Shown one piece after another: positions 17,548 to 28,101 of a stretch of 47,790 bases of DNA. Within the stretch, counting starts at the first letter, position 1; each line of letters begins with the position of its first letter. The notes below the pieces were generated by a model that saw only the letters and a program-made list of their open reading frames with translations, did no database searches and was not told where the DNA came from. Origin of the DNA: an uncultured Bacilli bacterium (lineage in GTDB: Bacteria; Bacillota_I; Bacilli_A; RF39; UBA660); contig CANPZX010000003.1 in the NCBI GenBank assembly GCA_947589195.1, forward strand, positions 1-47,790. The letters are read 5' to 3'. A program made the position numbers and the translations under genes.

Positions 17548-19809
17548 ATGCTTAAATTACAAAATATAGGTAAAACTTATCAAACAGGTACTTTTAAACA
17601 AGTAGCTTTAAAAAATATTAATTTAGAATTTCGGGAGAAAGAGTTTGTCGCGATTCTAGGCCCTAGTGGCAGTGGCAAAACTACTCTTTTAAATATTATC
17701 GGGGGTTTAGACAGTTATGATACCGGAGATTTATTAATTGATAATAAATCAACTAAAAATTTTAAAGATGAGGATTGGGATAGTTATCGTAATCATAAAG
17801 TAGGATTTATTTTTCAAAATTATAATTTAATTAATCATTTAAGTATTTTAGCTAATGTTGAAATGGGGATGCTTTTAAGTGGTGTAAGTTTAAAAAAATG
17901 CCATCAAGTAGCTAAAGATTTATTAGAAGTCGTAGGCTTAAAAGAACATAGGCATAAACATCCTAATGAACTTTCAGGTGGCCAGATGCAAAGAATAAGT
18001 ATAATCAGGGCTTTAGCTAATAATCCCGATATTATCCTGGCAGATGAACCAACGGGAGCTTTAGATAGTAAAACTAGTATTCAAATTATGGAATTAATTA
18101 AAAAGATAACGAAACATAAATTAGTTATAATGGTGACTCATAATGAAAAACTGGCTAAAACGTATGCGACCAGAATTATTAAAATGCAAGATGGCAAAGT
18201 AATAAAAGATACTAATCCTATAAGTTATGCGAAAAATATTAAAGAATATAAATTAAAAAAGACCGCTTTAAAATTACCTCTTTGTTTAAGACTTAGTTTA
18301 AATAATCTAAAAACTAAAAAGGGAAGAACTTTTATAACGTCTTTTGCTTCAAGTATCGGGATAATTGGGATTGCTCTAATTTTAAGTATATCTAATGGTT
18401 TTAATAACCAAATTAAAGATTTTGAACAAAATACTTTATCATCTATGCCCATTATTATTAGCAAACAAGCCCCAAATGATACTGTATCATTAACCGAAGA
18501 GGATAATTCATCACTTGATTCTAATTTTCTTCATCCTTTAAAAGAAGATTTAGATAATATTCATTATAATAATATAACTGCTGATTTTCTAAATTATGTA
18601 AATAATATTGATTCTTCTTTAGTTCGAGGTTTAGCATATTATCATCCCACAAAATTTAATTTTATTAATAAAATAAAAGAAAATGTAAAATTAATAAATT
18701 TAGATAATGAATTAATTAGTTTACCAAAACTCATGGATAACGAAACAAGTGTTATTGCGACTAAGTATGATATTTTAAAAGGAAAAGAAGCCATAAAAAA
18801 AGATGAGTTATTATTAATTGTCGATGAAAAAAATCAGGTTTCTCAAAATATTTTGGAGGCTTTAGGAATAGATAATAATACTCAAGATATTAAGTTAGAT
18901 GATGTTTTAAATAAAACTATTAAATTAGTCTTTAATGATGATTTATACCAAAATATCGATAATTATTTTGTCATAAATAAAGATTTAGAAACTGTTTATC
19001 AAAATAGTAATAATCTTACTTTAAAAATCGTGGGTATTGCTAAGTTAAAAGAAGAATATGTTTCCTTAGGAACAACTAGTTTATTAGGTTTTACAAATGA
19101 TTTATTAAAAGAAGTAATTAAGTATAATAAAAATTCCGAAATTGTAAGTAAACAACAAGAAGTTAATTATAATTTAATAACGGGAGAAGTTTTTACTTTA
19201 AAGGAAGATAAGGATAGTTGGCTTTCTAGTTTAGGTCGGGAAAGTATGCCTGAGGAAATTCAAATTTATCCTAAAGATTTTCTTGCCAAAACTAAAATTA
19301 ATGAGTATTTAGATAAGTATAACCAAGATAAAGAGAAGGAAAATCAAATTATTTATGTTGATCAGGCTAAAATGGTTGTTGGTTTATCGCAAAATATAAT
19401 GCTAGCTATTTCTTTAGTTTTAGGGGCTTTTAGTGCCATTAGTTTAGTTGTCTCAGCCCTGATGATTAGTATAATTATGTATATTTCGGTTTTAGAAAGA
19501 ACAAAAGAAATTGGTATTTTACGAAGTTTAGGAGCCCGGAAGAAAGATATTTCGCGCATCTTTAAAATGGAAGCTTTGCTTATGGGGGTAATCTCCGGTA
19601 TTTTAGGAATTATTTTAACTTTAATTATTTTAGTACCCGTTAATCAAATATTAGAAAACTTAACTAACTTAAAAAATATTGGTCTTTTAAATCCTTGGCA
19701 TGCGTTTATGTTAATTAGTTTAAGTGCCATTTTAACTTTAATAGGAGGCTTAATCCCAGCCAAAATAGCGAGTCGAAAAAATCCGGTTATAGCTTTACGT
19801 ACTGAGTAA
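17548..19809 (+). CDS. ABC transporter, ATPase fused to FtsX/MacB-like permease
   Basis: GPSGSGKTTLLNIIGG; LSGGQMQRISIIRAL; permease C-terminus ERTKEIGILRSLGARKKDISRIF. Confidence 0.93.
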   Translation: MLKLQNIGKTYQTGTFKQVALKNINLEFREKEFVAILGPSGSGKTTLLNIIGGLDSYDTGDLLIDNKSTKNFKDEDWDSYRNHKVGFIFQNYNLINHLSILANVEMGMLLSGVSLKKCHQVAKDLLEVVGLKEHRHKHPNELSGGQMQRISIIRALANNPDIILADEPTGALDSKTSIQIMELIKKITKHKLVIMVTHNEKLAKTYATRIIKMQDGKVIKDTNPISYAKNIKEYKLKKTALKLPLCLRLSLNNLKTKKGRTFITSFASSIGIIGIALILSISNGFNNQIKDFEQNTLSSMPIIISKQAPNDTVSLTEEDNSSLDSNFLHPLKEDLDNIHYNNITADFLNYVNNIDSSLVRGLAYYHPTKFNFINKIKENVKLINLDNELISLPKLMDNETSVIATKYDILKGKEAIKKDELLLIVDEKNQVSQNILEALGIDNNTQDIKLDDVLNKTIKLVFNDDLYQNIDNYFVINKDLETVYQNSNNLTLKIVGIAKLKEEYVSLGTTSLLGFTNDLLKEVIKYNKNSEIVSKQQEVNYNLITGEVFTLKEDKDSWLSSLGRESMPEEIQIYPKDFLAKTKINEYLDKYNQDKEKENQIIYVDQAKMVVGLSQNIMLAISLVLGAFSAISLVVSALMISIIMYISVLERTKEIGILRSLGARKKDISRIFKMEALLMGVISGILGIILTLIILVPVNQILENLTNLKNIGLLNPWHAFMLISLSAILTLIGGLIPAKIASRKNPVIALRTE

Positions 19810-19831
19810 GTTTTTAGGCTTACTTTTTTAA
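19804..19831 (+). terminator. Rho-independent terminator
   Basis: gtaag...cttac stem followed by T6. Confidence 0.65.
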
Positions 19832-19911
19832 ATAATATTATTAGATTTTATTTAGTACTTGACAATGCCTAGTAGTAGAGTTAAGATGAATAAAAAAAGA
19901 GGTGAGGAAAA

Positions 19912-20232
19912 ATAAATCCACAATTTAAAAAAGGGGTCTTGGAATTACTAGTTTTATTAATTGTTCAAGAAAAAGATCGTTATGGTTATGAATTAGTTGA
20001 AGCTGTAAGTAAAATAGTCGACGTTAATGAAGGGACGATTTATCCCATTTTAAAAAGACTAACAAACGAGAATTATTTTGAAACTTATTTAGAAGAATCT
20101 CGGGAAGGCCCGACTCGTAAATATTATCATATTACAGCTTTAGGTATTAAAAGATGTTTAGAACAGAAAAAAGAATGGGAAAATTTTGCCAAAAATGTTA
20201 ATGAATTTATTAAAAGGAGCGAAGTTAAATGA
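19912..20232 (+). CDS. PadR-family transcriptional regulator (possible ATA start)
   Basis: (M)NPQFKKGVLELLVLLIVQEKDRYGYELVEAVS; RBS aggtgagg immediately upstream of ATA 19912. Confidence 0.85.
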   Translation: MNPQFKKGVLELLVLLIVQEKDRYGYELVEAVSKIVDVNEGTIYPILKRLTNENYFETYLEESREGPTRKYYHITALGIKRCLEQKKEWENFAKNVNEFIKRSEVK

Positions 20233-21626
20233 AAAAAGAAGAGTTTTTAAAAAAATTAAGTAAAAAATTAGCTATTTTAGAAGAAAGTGAACTTGATGAT
20301 TTATTAAAAGAGTATGAAGGGTTTATTGAAGAAAAAATGCAAGCTGGCTTTACCGAAGAAGAAGCTGTAAAGTCGATGGGTGATATCGATGAGTTAGCTC
20401 GCGAATTACTTAAGGCTTATAAAGTTAAACAACCAAATAATAAAGATTTTTTCCGTAATTTTATTGATACTTTACTAGATACTATTGAAGAAATTATTGA
20501 TATTTTTGCAACTAAAGATTTTAAAGATATTGTGAAATTTATTTTAGAACTATTAGTTATCTTTTTGGCAATTTACTTATGTAAAATTCCTTTTTATATT
20601 TTAGAAATGATGGGTAATACTATTTTTAAAAATTTAACTTTTGGGTTTAAAATATTCAGTAATTTTTGGACATTAGCTATCGAACTTATTTATTTAGTTT
20701 TCGCAATTATCTTTTTTGTTAAAATCTTTGAAAGTCGTTATTTAAAAAAAGATACAAAAGGGTCTCAATTAATAAAAGAGGAAAATGTTAAGAAAACCAA
20801 AACAGTTAAAGTAAAAACTTCAGAAGAAAGTCTTACTAAAAAAAATAATACTTTATTTGATTTTATTTTAAAAATATTTTTAATCTTGGGAAAATTTATG
20901 GCTTTTATCTTTTTAATTGGAATAGGCTTTTATATTTTAGGAATGTCGATTGTTTTAGCTCTCATAATTTATTTAATAATTAAGAAAGTTTATTACTTTG
21001 GCATATATCTTGTAATCTTGGCTTTATTTAATTTAGGCATCGCCGCTTTTATTCTTTTATTTAAATTTATTGCTGGATTAAAAAATAAACTCAGAATTTT
21101 CTTAGGTTCCATCTTAGTTAATTTTATTTTACTTGGGGTAGGGATTGGCTTTGCAACTATCGATATTGCTAATACTTCTGTTAGTTATGAAAATAATTAT
21201 GAAAATATGGCGACGAAAGAAGTTTATTTAAAAACGGAAGGGGATTTAGTTTTACCGGTTTTTGTTAAAGAAGATGATTTAATCATTGATAATACTTTAA
21301 CTGAGGAAATTAAAATTGCCTACATTTATGCCCAAGATATAATAGATATTGATGTTAAGGCTAACATTCATGATTACCGGGGTTTTAAAATGTTATATCC
21401 TTCCTATGATATAAACGTATTTAATTATAAAAAAGAATATTTAGAAAAATTTATTGTTTCTTTAAGAGAGAAAAAAATAGTGTTCTCGGATGTAGTCGGA
21501 GGCATTAAAATATATGGTAATGAAGAAACTATTGCTAATTTAAAGAAAATTACCACAACTTATTATGAAAAGTATAAAAATTATTATCAAGATGATTATT
21601 ATGCTGATTATCGAAATGAATTGTAA
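20229..21626 (+). CDS. HAAS/DUF1700-like multi-TM protein
   Basis: N-terminal KKEEFLKKLSKKLAILEESELDDLLKEYEGFIEEKM; overlaps padR; multiple TM segments. Confidence 0.75.
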   Translation: MKKEEFLKKLSKKLAILEESELDDLLKEYEGFIEEKMQAGFTEEEAVKSMGDIDELARELLKAYKVKQPNNKDFFRNFIDTLLDTIEEIIDIFATKDFKDIVKFILELLVIFLAIYLCKIPFYILEMMGNTIFKNLTFGFKIFSNFWTLAIELIYLVFAIIFFVKIFESRYLKKDTKGSQLIKEENVKKTKTVKVKTSEESLTKKNNTLFDFILKIFLILGKFMAFIFLIGIGFYILGMSIVLALIIYLIIKKVYYFGIYLVILALFNLGIAAFILLFKFIAGLKNKLRIFLGSILVNFILLGVGIGFATIDIANTSVSYENNYENMATKEVYLKTEGDLVLPVFVKEDDLIIDNTLTEEIKIAYIYAQDIIDIDVKANIHDYRGFKMLYPSYDINVFNYKKEYLEKFIVSLREKKIVFSDVVGGIKIYGNEETIANLKKITTTYYEKYKNYYQDDYYADYRNEL

Positions 21627-21734
21627 ACTTTATTGTCAAAGCAATTGCTTATAACTGTTAATCTAATGTCAAAGAGGGAATTAAATTGATTTCTTCTTCT
21701 TTTTTTTAGTATAATACTAATAGGTGAATAGATA

Positions 21735-22667
21735 ATGAATTCAGAGGGAATAAGCATGCTAAAACGCTATGGCGAGAATTTTACAGCCAAAGAATTTATA
21801 ACCGACCCCGCGATAGCTCGTGATAAAGAAATTAAAGAATGTATTTTAACCCTATTAACTCCTGAGAAAAGTGCTCTTTTAGTTGGAAAACCGGGAATTG
21901 GGAAAACGGCGATTGTCGAAGGATTGGCTTATCGGATTCAAAAAGGGATGGTTCCAGATGCGTTAAAAGGCTGGCAACTCATTAAAATTAATATTACTTC
22001 TTTACTTGGTTCTAGTATTAGTGATGGTAATATAGAAAATCGGGTAGATTTACTGGTTAAAGAATTAGAAAAATGTGATAAAACTATTTTATTTATTGAT
22101 GAAACTCATGTTTTAGTTAATAAAAATACGGAAGCTAATGGGGGAATTGATTTTGCGAATATGTTAAAATCAGGTTTAGACCGTGGAACGATTAAAATGG
22201 TGGGAGCAACAACAACGGAAGAATATGAACAATATATCTTACGCGATAGAGCTTTCTTAAGAAGATTTCAAAAAATAGAAGTCTTAGAAACTGATAAACC
22301 AACTACCGTTAAAATTCTTTTAGGAACATTACCTAAATTAGAACATCAAATTGGGGTAAAATTAAATTATACAGATTTTATTAAAGAAAAAATTATGGCT
22401 TTTATCGTGGAAATGACTGATGAATATAAAAGAGTTTATGAAGTAGCTTCTCGGTATCCGGATATTTGTTTAACGATTCTTGCTAATGCCTTTACTTATT
22501 GTTTATTTGATAATGAAAGTGAAGTTAAAATAAAACACATTTATAAAGCCATATGTAATGCGAAAAATATTTATGAAGATGCCAAGAAAAAAGAAATTGA
22601 AAGATTTAAAATAGAATTTGCTGATTTAATAAAAGAAGAAAATGTTAATTTAGAAGAAACAGAATAG
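21735..22667 (+). CDS. AAA+ ATPase, Clp-type single module
   Basis: [55 protein letters not shown]. Confidence 0.88.
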   Translation: MNSEGISMLKRYGENFTAKEFITDPAIARDKEIKECILTLLTPEKSALLVGKPGIGKTAIVEGLAYRIQKGMVPDALKGWQLIKINITSLLGSSISDGNIENRVDLLVKELEKCDKTILFIDETHVLVNKNTEANGGIDFANMLKSGLDRGTIKMVGATTTEEYEQYILRDRAFLRRFQKIEVLETDKPTTVKILLGTLPKLEHQIGVKLNYTDFIKEKIMAFIVEMTDEYKRVYEVASRYPDICLTILANAFTYCLFDNESEVKIKHIYKAICNAKNIYEDAKKKEIERFKIEFADLIKEENVNLEETE

Positions 22668-22680
22668 GAAGGAAAAAGAA

Positions 22681-23754
22681 ATGGAAAAAATTAGAGTTTG
22701 TCAAATTGGTTGTGGAAAAATGAGTAAATATACTATGCGGTATGTTTATGAAAAAGGAGCTTGCGTTGTTTTAGCTTTTGATGTTAATGAAAAAATCTTG
22801 GGGGAAGATATTGGAAATATAATGGAAGGTAGTAAAAAGGGTGTTGTAGTAGAGGATATAGCTTTACTTGAAAAAAGATTGAAAGAAGAAAAACCCGATA
22901 TTGCTATTATTGAAACCATGAGTTTATTAAATGATTTAGGTGATGTTTTAAGAACCGTTGTAAGTTGTGGAGTTAATGCCATTACAACTTGTGAAGAAGC
23001 TTTTTTTGCTAGTAATTCTAATCCTACTTTATACGAAGAATTAGATAGGCTAGCAAAAGCTAATAATGCCACGATTACGGGATGTGGCTACCAAGATATT
23101 TTCTGGGGTGGTTTAATTAGTAATCTGGCTGCTTCTACTCATAAAGTGACGATGATTAAAGGGAGTAGTTCTTATAATGTTGAAGATTATGGTTTAGCTT
23201 TAGCTAAAGCCCATGGTGCTGGTTTAACGTTAGAAGAATTTGAAAAAGAAATAGCTAGTTTAGATGAAATGAGTGAAGAAGAAAGAACTAAATTAATTAA
23301 TAATCGCGAGTTTGCTCCAAGTTATATGTGGAATGTTGCAGGATGGCTTGCTGATAAGTTAGATTTACATATTACGAGTATTACCCAAAAATGTGTTCCT
23401 AAAACACATTCCGAAGATATTTATTCTAGTACTTTAGATATGACTATTAAAGCTGGTGATGCGACGGGAATGAGTGCAGTCGTCACGGCCACGACTAAAG
23501 AAGGGGTAACGATTGTTTGTGAGTGTATTGGTAAAGTCTATAGTAAAGAAGAATTTGATGTTAATGAATGGACAATTGAAGGAGAGCCTTCAACTACCAT
23601 GGTAATTAATAAACCTAATACAGTTGAACTTACTTGTGCTGATATTGTTAATCGTATTCCTGATGTAATTAATGCGGAAAGTGGATTTGTTCCAACAAGT
23701 AGAATGCCCGAACTTAAATATCGAGTTAAAAGTTTAGAAGAATATATTGATTAA
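22681..23754 (+). CDS. 2,4-diaminopentanoate dehydrogenase/dihydrodipicolinate-reductase-like oxidoreductase
   Basis: Rossmann N-terminus VCQIGCGKMSKYTMRYVYEKG; ITGCGYQDIFWGG. Confidence 0.65.
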   Translation: MEKIRVCQIGCGKMSKYTMRYVYEKGACVVLAFDVNEKILGEDIGNIMEGSKKGVVVEDIALLEKRLKEEKPDIAIIETMSLLNDLGDVLRTVVSCGVNAITTCEEAFFASNSNPTLYEELDRLAKANNATITGCGYQDIFWGGLISNLAASTHKVTMIKGSSSYNVEDYGLALAKAHGAGLTLEEFEKEIASLDEMSEEERTKLINNREFAPSYMWNVAGWLADKLDLHITSITQKCVPKTHSEDIYSSTLDMTIKAGDATGMSAVVTATTKEGVTIVCECIGKVYSKEEFDVNEWTIEGEPSTTMVINKPNTVELTCADIVNRIPDVINAESGFVPTSRMPELKYRVKSLEEYID

Positions 23755-23756
23755 TA

Positions 23757-23787
23757 AAAAGAGTGTTAAATTACACTTCTTTTTCAA
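23757..23787. terminator. Bidirectional terminator between convergent genes
   Basis: aaaaagagtgt-taaat-tacacttcttttt. Confidence 0.65.
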
Positions 23788-24757
23788 TTATCAAGACATC
23801 TTTTATGTGGTCGTATTTTATGATAACATCGATGTCTTCTTTATCTTGTTTGCTATTTTTAAAAAATATTTCAGTTATCTTATCATTAAGAATGATATTA
23901 GAATAGGTTAAGACATTATTTTTAAATTTATGACATTGGGCAGTTCCTAAAACAGTTAGATTATTATTAGTTAAATCTATATTTAGTTTATTTTTAACTC
24001 TTATAATAAACTCTTCTTTATGTCTTCCAATATTTAAATTATCTAAATATAATTTTCCCGAACAGATTAACCAAAATAATCTATCAATATTAAAAGCACT
24101 ATCATTTACCAAAGTAGCCATCTCATCTACAGCCTTAAAAACACTGTAATCATCATTATCACATAAAAGAAAGGCTAAAAATATCTCTTTAATATGAACA
24201 TCTGGTTTAGAATAATCTTTATAACCTAAATCTTTTAAAAAATTACATGCTAAGGCAAAACCTAAACCATATATTTCTTTTTGTAATAAATTAATTAATT
24301 CTAATTTATTATCATTATATTTATTAACAAAATTATCAAAGTCATTAATATCATTAAAGGTATTTAAAAATTTAGCTGCAGATATAACCGATTTGGAATA
24401 TAATCGCCATAAATTGCGTTTACTTTCTATATTTTTTATTGTAAAGTTCTCCCTAAAAACTTGTAAAAGACTTTCTTCATTATAATTATTTAAAATTTTT
24501 TCACAATCAAAATTAAATAATAATTTTTGAAATATTTTTATTCTTTCTGGTCTTAAAAATCCAATTACATTATAAGACATTTGCTTATCTTGTAAAGATA
24601 TTAACAAGGTATATAAAATGTCATTTTTACTTTTAAAATTTTTTTCTATATTAAAGTATTTTTGCAGGTCAATATTTCTAGGACATATTTCTTTTAACAT
24701 TTTTTTAGCTTCATCATACATTATTTGCATTGTTTGTTTTCTATTTTCTGTTTTCAT
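23771..24757 (-). CDS. Uncharacterised protein, possible HhH-type fold
   Basis: GLGFALACNFLKDLGYKDYSKPDVHIKEI resembles HhH-containing proteins. Confidence 0.45.
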   Translation of the reverse strand: MKTENRKQTMQIMYDEAKKMLKEICPRNIDLQKYFNIEKNFKSKNDILYTLLISLQDKQMSYNVIGFLRPERIKIFQKLLFNFDCEKILNNYNEESLLQVFRENFTIKNIESKRNLWRLYSKSVISAAKFLNTFNDINDFDNFVNKYNDNKLELINLLQKEIYGLGFALACNFLKDLGYKDYSKPDVHIKEIFLAFLLCDNDDYSVFKAVDEMATLVNDSAFNIDRLFWLICSGKLYLDNLNIGRHKEEFIIRVKNKLNIDLTNNNLTVLGTAQCHKFKNNVLTYSNIILNDKITEIFFKNSKQDKEDIDVIIKYDHIKDVLIIEKEV

Positions 24758-24779
24758 GAAAGATACTCCTTTATAAAGC

Positions 24780-25346
24780 TTATTTTTTAGTATTTAGAAT
24801 TTTAGAACTTATAAATTCATAATTACTAAATACTTCCTTACATTTTTTACATCTATATTCGATATTATAAATATAATATTTTTTAGTTATTGGGACTTTT
24901 CTTTCTATTTCATACGTACTTTCACTGGTATATTCCATAATACTATTTCTCATGGAATAGCCACCTCTTGGATAAACAGTTTTGCTTTTTATAGTCATTG
25001 GCATATTTTTATATTCAGTTTTGTCGATTGTTCTTAAAAATTCTATTTTACTAGTAATACAATCTTTTTTAATATTTTTGATTTCCGCGCCACAATGAGG
25101 ACATAGTTTAGCTATCCGATATTTTTTATAAGCAATAAAAATTATAATTATAAAAATAAAGATAAAAGGAGGAAAAAATTCCATTAGTTTGTGTTTATCA
25201 AACATTGGCACATCGTATCCAAAGATAAATATAAATAAGGCCAGTATTAGATAAAAACTTCCTACCTTTTTTAAGAATGCTAATCTTTTCCTTTTTTGTT
25301 TATTTATATATTCTGTTTGCCTACTATCATTTTCCATATGAACCAC
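24780..25346 (-). CDS. Membrane protein with zinc-ribbon motifs
   Basis: Two TM segments; CPHCGAEI and CKKC. Confidence 0.6.
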   Translation of the reverse strand: MVHMENDSRQTEYINKQKRKRLAFLKKVGSFYLILALFIFIFGYDVPMFDKHKLMEFFPPFIFIFIIIIFIAYKKYRIAKLCPHCGAEIKNIKKDCITSKIEFLRTIDKTEYKNMPMTIKSKTVYPRGGYSMRNSIMEYTSESTYEIERKVPITKKYYIYNIEYRCKKCKEVFSNYEFISSKILNTKK

Positions 25347-25430
25347 CTATAAGAATATTTTATAATATATTTAAGGGAAAATAAATATTAGTTTTATTAC
25401 GCTTGAGAGTAATAATTATTGAAAAATGGC

Positions 25431-25490
25431 AATTTTGTCTTGTGCATAGGACAAAATTATCTTTTTTCTTAATTTTGTCTTGTCCATTAG
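25431..25490. promoter_or_regulatory. Inverted/direct repeat operator-like element
   Basis: aattttgtc-ttgtgcatag-gacaaaatt (25431-25458) and partial copy aattttgtcttgtccattagg (25471 onward). Confidence 0.45.
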
Positions 25491-25554
25491 GATTAAATAT
25501 ATTAAAAATTAGTAGTATAATAAATTAAAGAATATTAATTTTGGGAGTACTAAA

Positions 25555-26598
25555 ATGAATGAACAAATAAAAAAAATAAAAAAGATAATCATGGCTAATC
25601 AAGATAAAAGAATATTGATTTTAAATTGTTTAACCAGTGTAAACTTAAAAATTCAAAGATTATTGGGCCTTGGCGAGCATTATGAAGAAGTATTAGATAA
25701 ATTATTAATAGATAAATTTGGTTATATTGATATTCGTTATATACCTAGGGAAGAACAAGAAAAAATAGCAACTGAGGTAGTAATAAATAAGGGGATTCCT
25801 TTATTTAGTAAGAAGATAGTAGCTAGTGATATTATTATATTTTTAAATATAAATCCTAAAACTTTACGCATACTTTGTGATAGAGATAATGTTTCATATG
25901 AAATGACGTATGAATTACAAAAAAACTTTCAAAAAAAACTAAAACAATTAGATTGTAAAATAATAAATATTAATTTATATCCTTATAATAAAGCCTTAGC
26001 AAATGTGGGTAGAAAAGTTTATATCTTAGATAATCAAGAATATGATTTATTAAATAAAAAAGATTTAACTGATTTATCTGATAAAATAGATAAACCTTTT
26101 TTAAGATTCCCTTATATTAATCAAATAACTAATTTCGAAGATCTCAAAAGGAAACAAGGTTTTCTCTTAATAATTAAAGAAGATTATTTAAATGTTCATA
26201 ACTATATAGATATAGATAAAAAATATCGTAAGTTATTTAAGCAATTTAATTTTGTTTATATAATTACTGAAGATGTAAAAAAATTAAATAGGCAACATAT
26301 TAATTTTAGTAATATATATTTTGCTGAAAAAAACTATTTTGATAATGATATTTTAAATGAAATGTATTATGATTACATTTTAGAAAATAAGGAAATAAAA
26401 TATAGTAAAAAGAAAATGTTAATAATAAATAAAATGACTGAGTATTTTAAAAATAAATATACTATTAAAACTAAAGAAATAGCCCAATATTTAAATATGT
26501 CGGAAAGAAATATAGAAAGATATATGCATGATTATAATAAAATCTATAAAAATATCGGTTATGATTACATAAATAATGAATGGTATATTATCCATTAA
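25555..26598 (+). CDS. Uncharacterised protein with C-terminal HTH
   Basis: KTKEIAQYLNMSERNIERYMHDYNK. Confidence 0.55.
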   Translation: MNEQIKKIKKIIMANQDKRILILNCLTSVNLKIQRLLGLGEHYEEVLDKLLIDKFGYIDIRYIPREEQEKIATEVVINKGIPLFSKKIVASDIIIFLNINPKTLRILCDRDNVSYEMTYELQKNFQKKLKQLDCKIININLYPYNKALANVGRKVYILDNQEYDLLNKKDLTDLSDKIDKPFLRFPYINQITNFEDLKRKQGFLLIIKEDYLNVHNYIDIDKKYRKLFKQFNFVYIITEDVKKLNRQHINFSNIYFAEKNYFDNDILNEMYYDYILENKEIKYSKKKMLIINKMTEYFKNKYTIKTKEIAQYLNMSERNIERYMHDYNKIYKNIGYDYINNEWYIIH

Positions 26599-26625
26599 AG
26601 TAGATAAAAAATCTGCTTTTTTTCA
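26598..26625 (+). terminator. Rho-independent terminator
   Basis: agtagat-aaaaa-atctgct followed by T7. Confidence 0.7.
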
Positions 26626-26744
26626 TTTATTAAATTTAATAAATTTCTTCTACTTAACGATAATTTAATATTTATAAATTGTCGTTTAGAAAATGATTAA
26701 AAATGATATGTTAAAATGATATTGTAAAAAAGAAGGAGGATTTT

Positions 26745-27482
26745 ATGAATTGCTATCAATCGACCAAAGAGGTAAAGAAATTACTGCAAACGGAAGATAA
26801 TATTATTAAGCAACTTACGAAATTAAAGAAATATTCGGGTAAGAGAGGAGTGCAAGTATTTATAACGAATTTAGTCCGAGCTAATCAAGTTCGAGATGAT
26901 TATGATTCGAAATATATTTTATATTGTATTGCCAAGTATTTTTATGGGTTATCAGTTAAAACTGTCAAAGAACCAATGCCAATTTTACCATTTATCCCAT
27001 CTAATGATTTTGATATGTCTTATATTAATAGTCTTTTAGAAGGTCAAGATAATATTGTTAGTCAATGTAAGATATTGAAAGAGCATCGAGATTCGAAAGA
27101 TGTGCAAAATTATCTAGATATGGTCGAATTTTATTATGATTGTGATGAAACTATGGGAGGAGTTTCCCGGAAATTTCCTAAGTATTGTCTTAATAAATAT
27201 TATTATGGGAAAAAAGTTAAGAAAGTAGAAATGCCCCATATTAAACTAGAAGCTTATGTTAAACCGAAAAAGGTACCGGAAGATCCATTTGAACCAATGC
27301 CCGACTTAAAAGTAGGTGATAAAATTAAAATAACAGGTGGAGTCTTTAAAGATTATGTGTGCAAAATAACTGCGATTAGTGAAGATTATAAATACTTAAC
27401 AATTGCTTTTTCTTTATATGGAAAGGACGCTTCTTTAGAAATAAAAAATAATCGAAATGAAATTAGGAAGATAGGGGATTAA
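26745..27482 (+). CDS. KOW-motif (NusG-like C-terminus) protein
   Basis: LKVGDKIKITGGVFKDYVCKITAI. Confidence 0.6.
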   Translation: MNCYQSTKEVKKLLQTEDNIIKQLTKLKKYSGKRGVQVFITNLVRANQVRDDYDSKYILYCIAKYFYGLSVKTVKEPMPILPFIPSNDFDMSYINSLLEGQDNIVSQCKILKEHRDSKDVQNYLDMVEFYYDCDETMGGVSRKFPKYCLNKYYYGKKVKKVEMPHIKLEAYVKPKKVPEDPFEPMPDLKVGDKIKITGGVFKDYVCKITAISEDYKYLTIAFSLYGKDASLEIKNNRNEIRKIGD

Positions 27483-27483
27483 A

Positions 27484-28101
27484 ATGAATCAACATATCTC
27501 GGTTATTTGGAGTAAAAATGCTAAAGAGCGTCTGCCTCTTTTAATAAATATTTTATATGAGTATGGAATTAAACAAAATAAAAGGATTTATTTTCAAGCC
27601 TTTGATTTAAACTCCCACCTTTATATTAATCATTTAATTGCCTTAATATCGAAGATTGATTATAAGTTAGTAGAAAGTTATATGTATCCAACGATGACTA
27701 AAAGTAATAATTTGCAAAACCAAAAAATTGATGTTGAAAAATTTATGTTAGCTCTAGAAACAATTAGAAAAGCCAAGATAACTATCAGTAATACTAAAAT
27801 ATTAGAGGAAGATTGGTTAAATTATGTTTTTGATTATTCTTTACCTAATTCAGTTATTATAATTGATAATTTTAAAACCTTTATAGATAAAGTAAATATA
27901 GATATGAATTTAATAAAAAAACATATCAATAGATATAGTCAAAAATTTAAAGCCGAAATAATTTTATTTATGAATAATAGTGATAAAGAGAAGTATACCT
28001 TTAAAAGATGGGTAAATGCGCAAATTAATGAACCATTTATTTTGGAATTTGAAGAACAAAATCATAATATTCTGGATATAAATCGGAAGGAGGATTACTA
28101 A
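27484..28101 (+). CDS. Uncharacterised protein, possibly degenerate RecA/DnaB-like fold without Walker A
   Basis: RecA-like-looking pattern (YFQAFDLNSHLYINHLIALIS; SVIIIDNFKTF); overlaps polC-like gene. Confidence 0.35.
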   Translation: MNQHISVIWSKNAKERLPLLINILYEYGIKQNKRIYFQAFDLNSHLYINHLIALISKIDYKLVESYMYPTMTKSNNLQNQKIDVEKFMLALETIRKAKITISNTKILEEDWLNYVFDYSLPNSVIIIDNFKTFIDKVNIDMNLIKKHINRYSQKFKAEIILFMNNSDKEKYTFKRWVNAQINEPFILEFEEQNHNILDINRKEDY

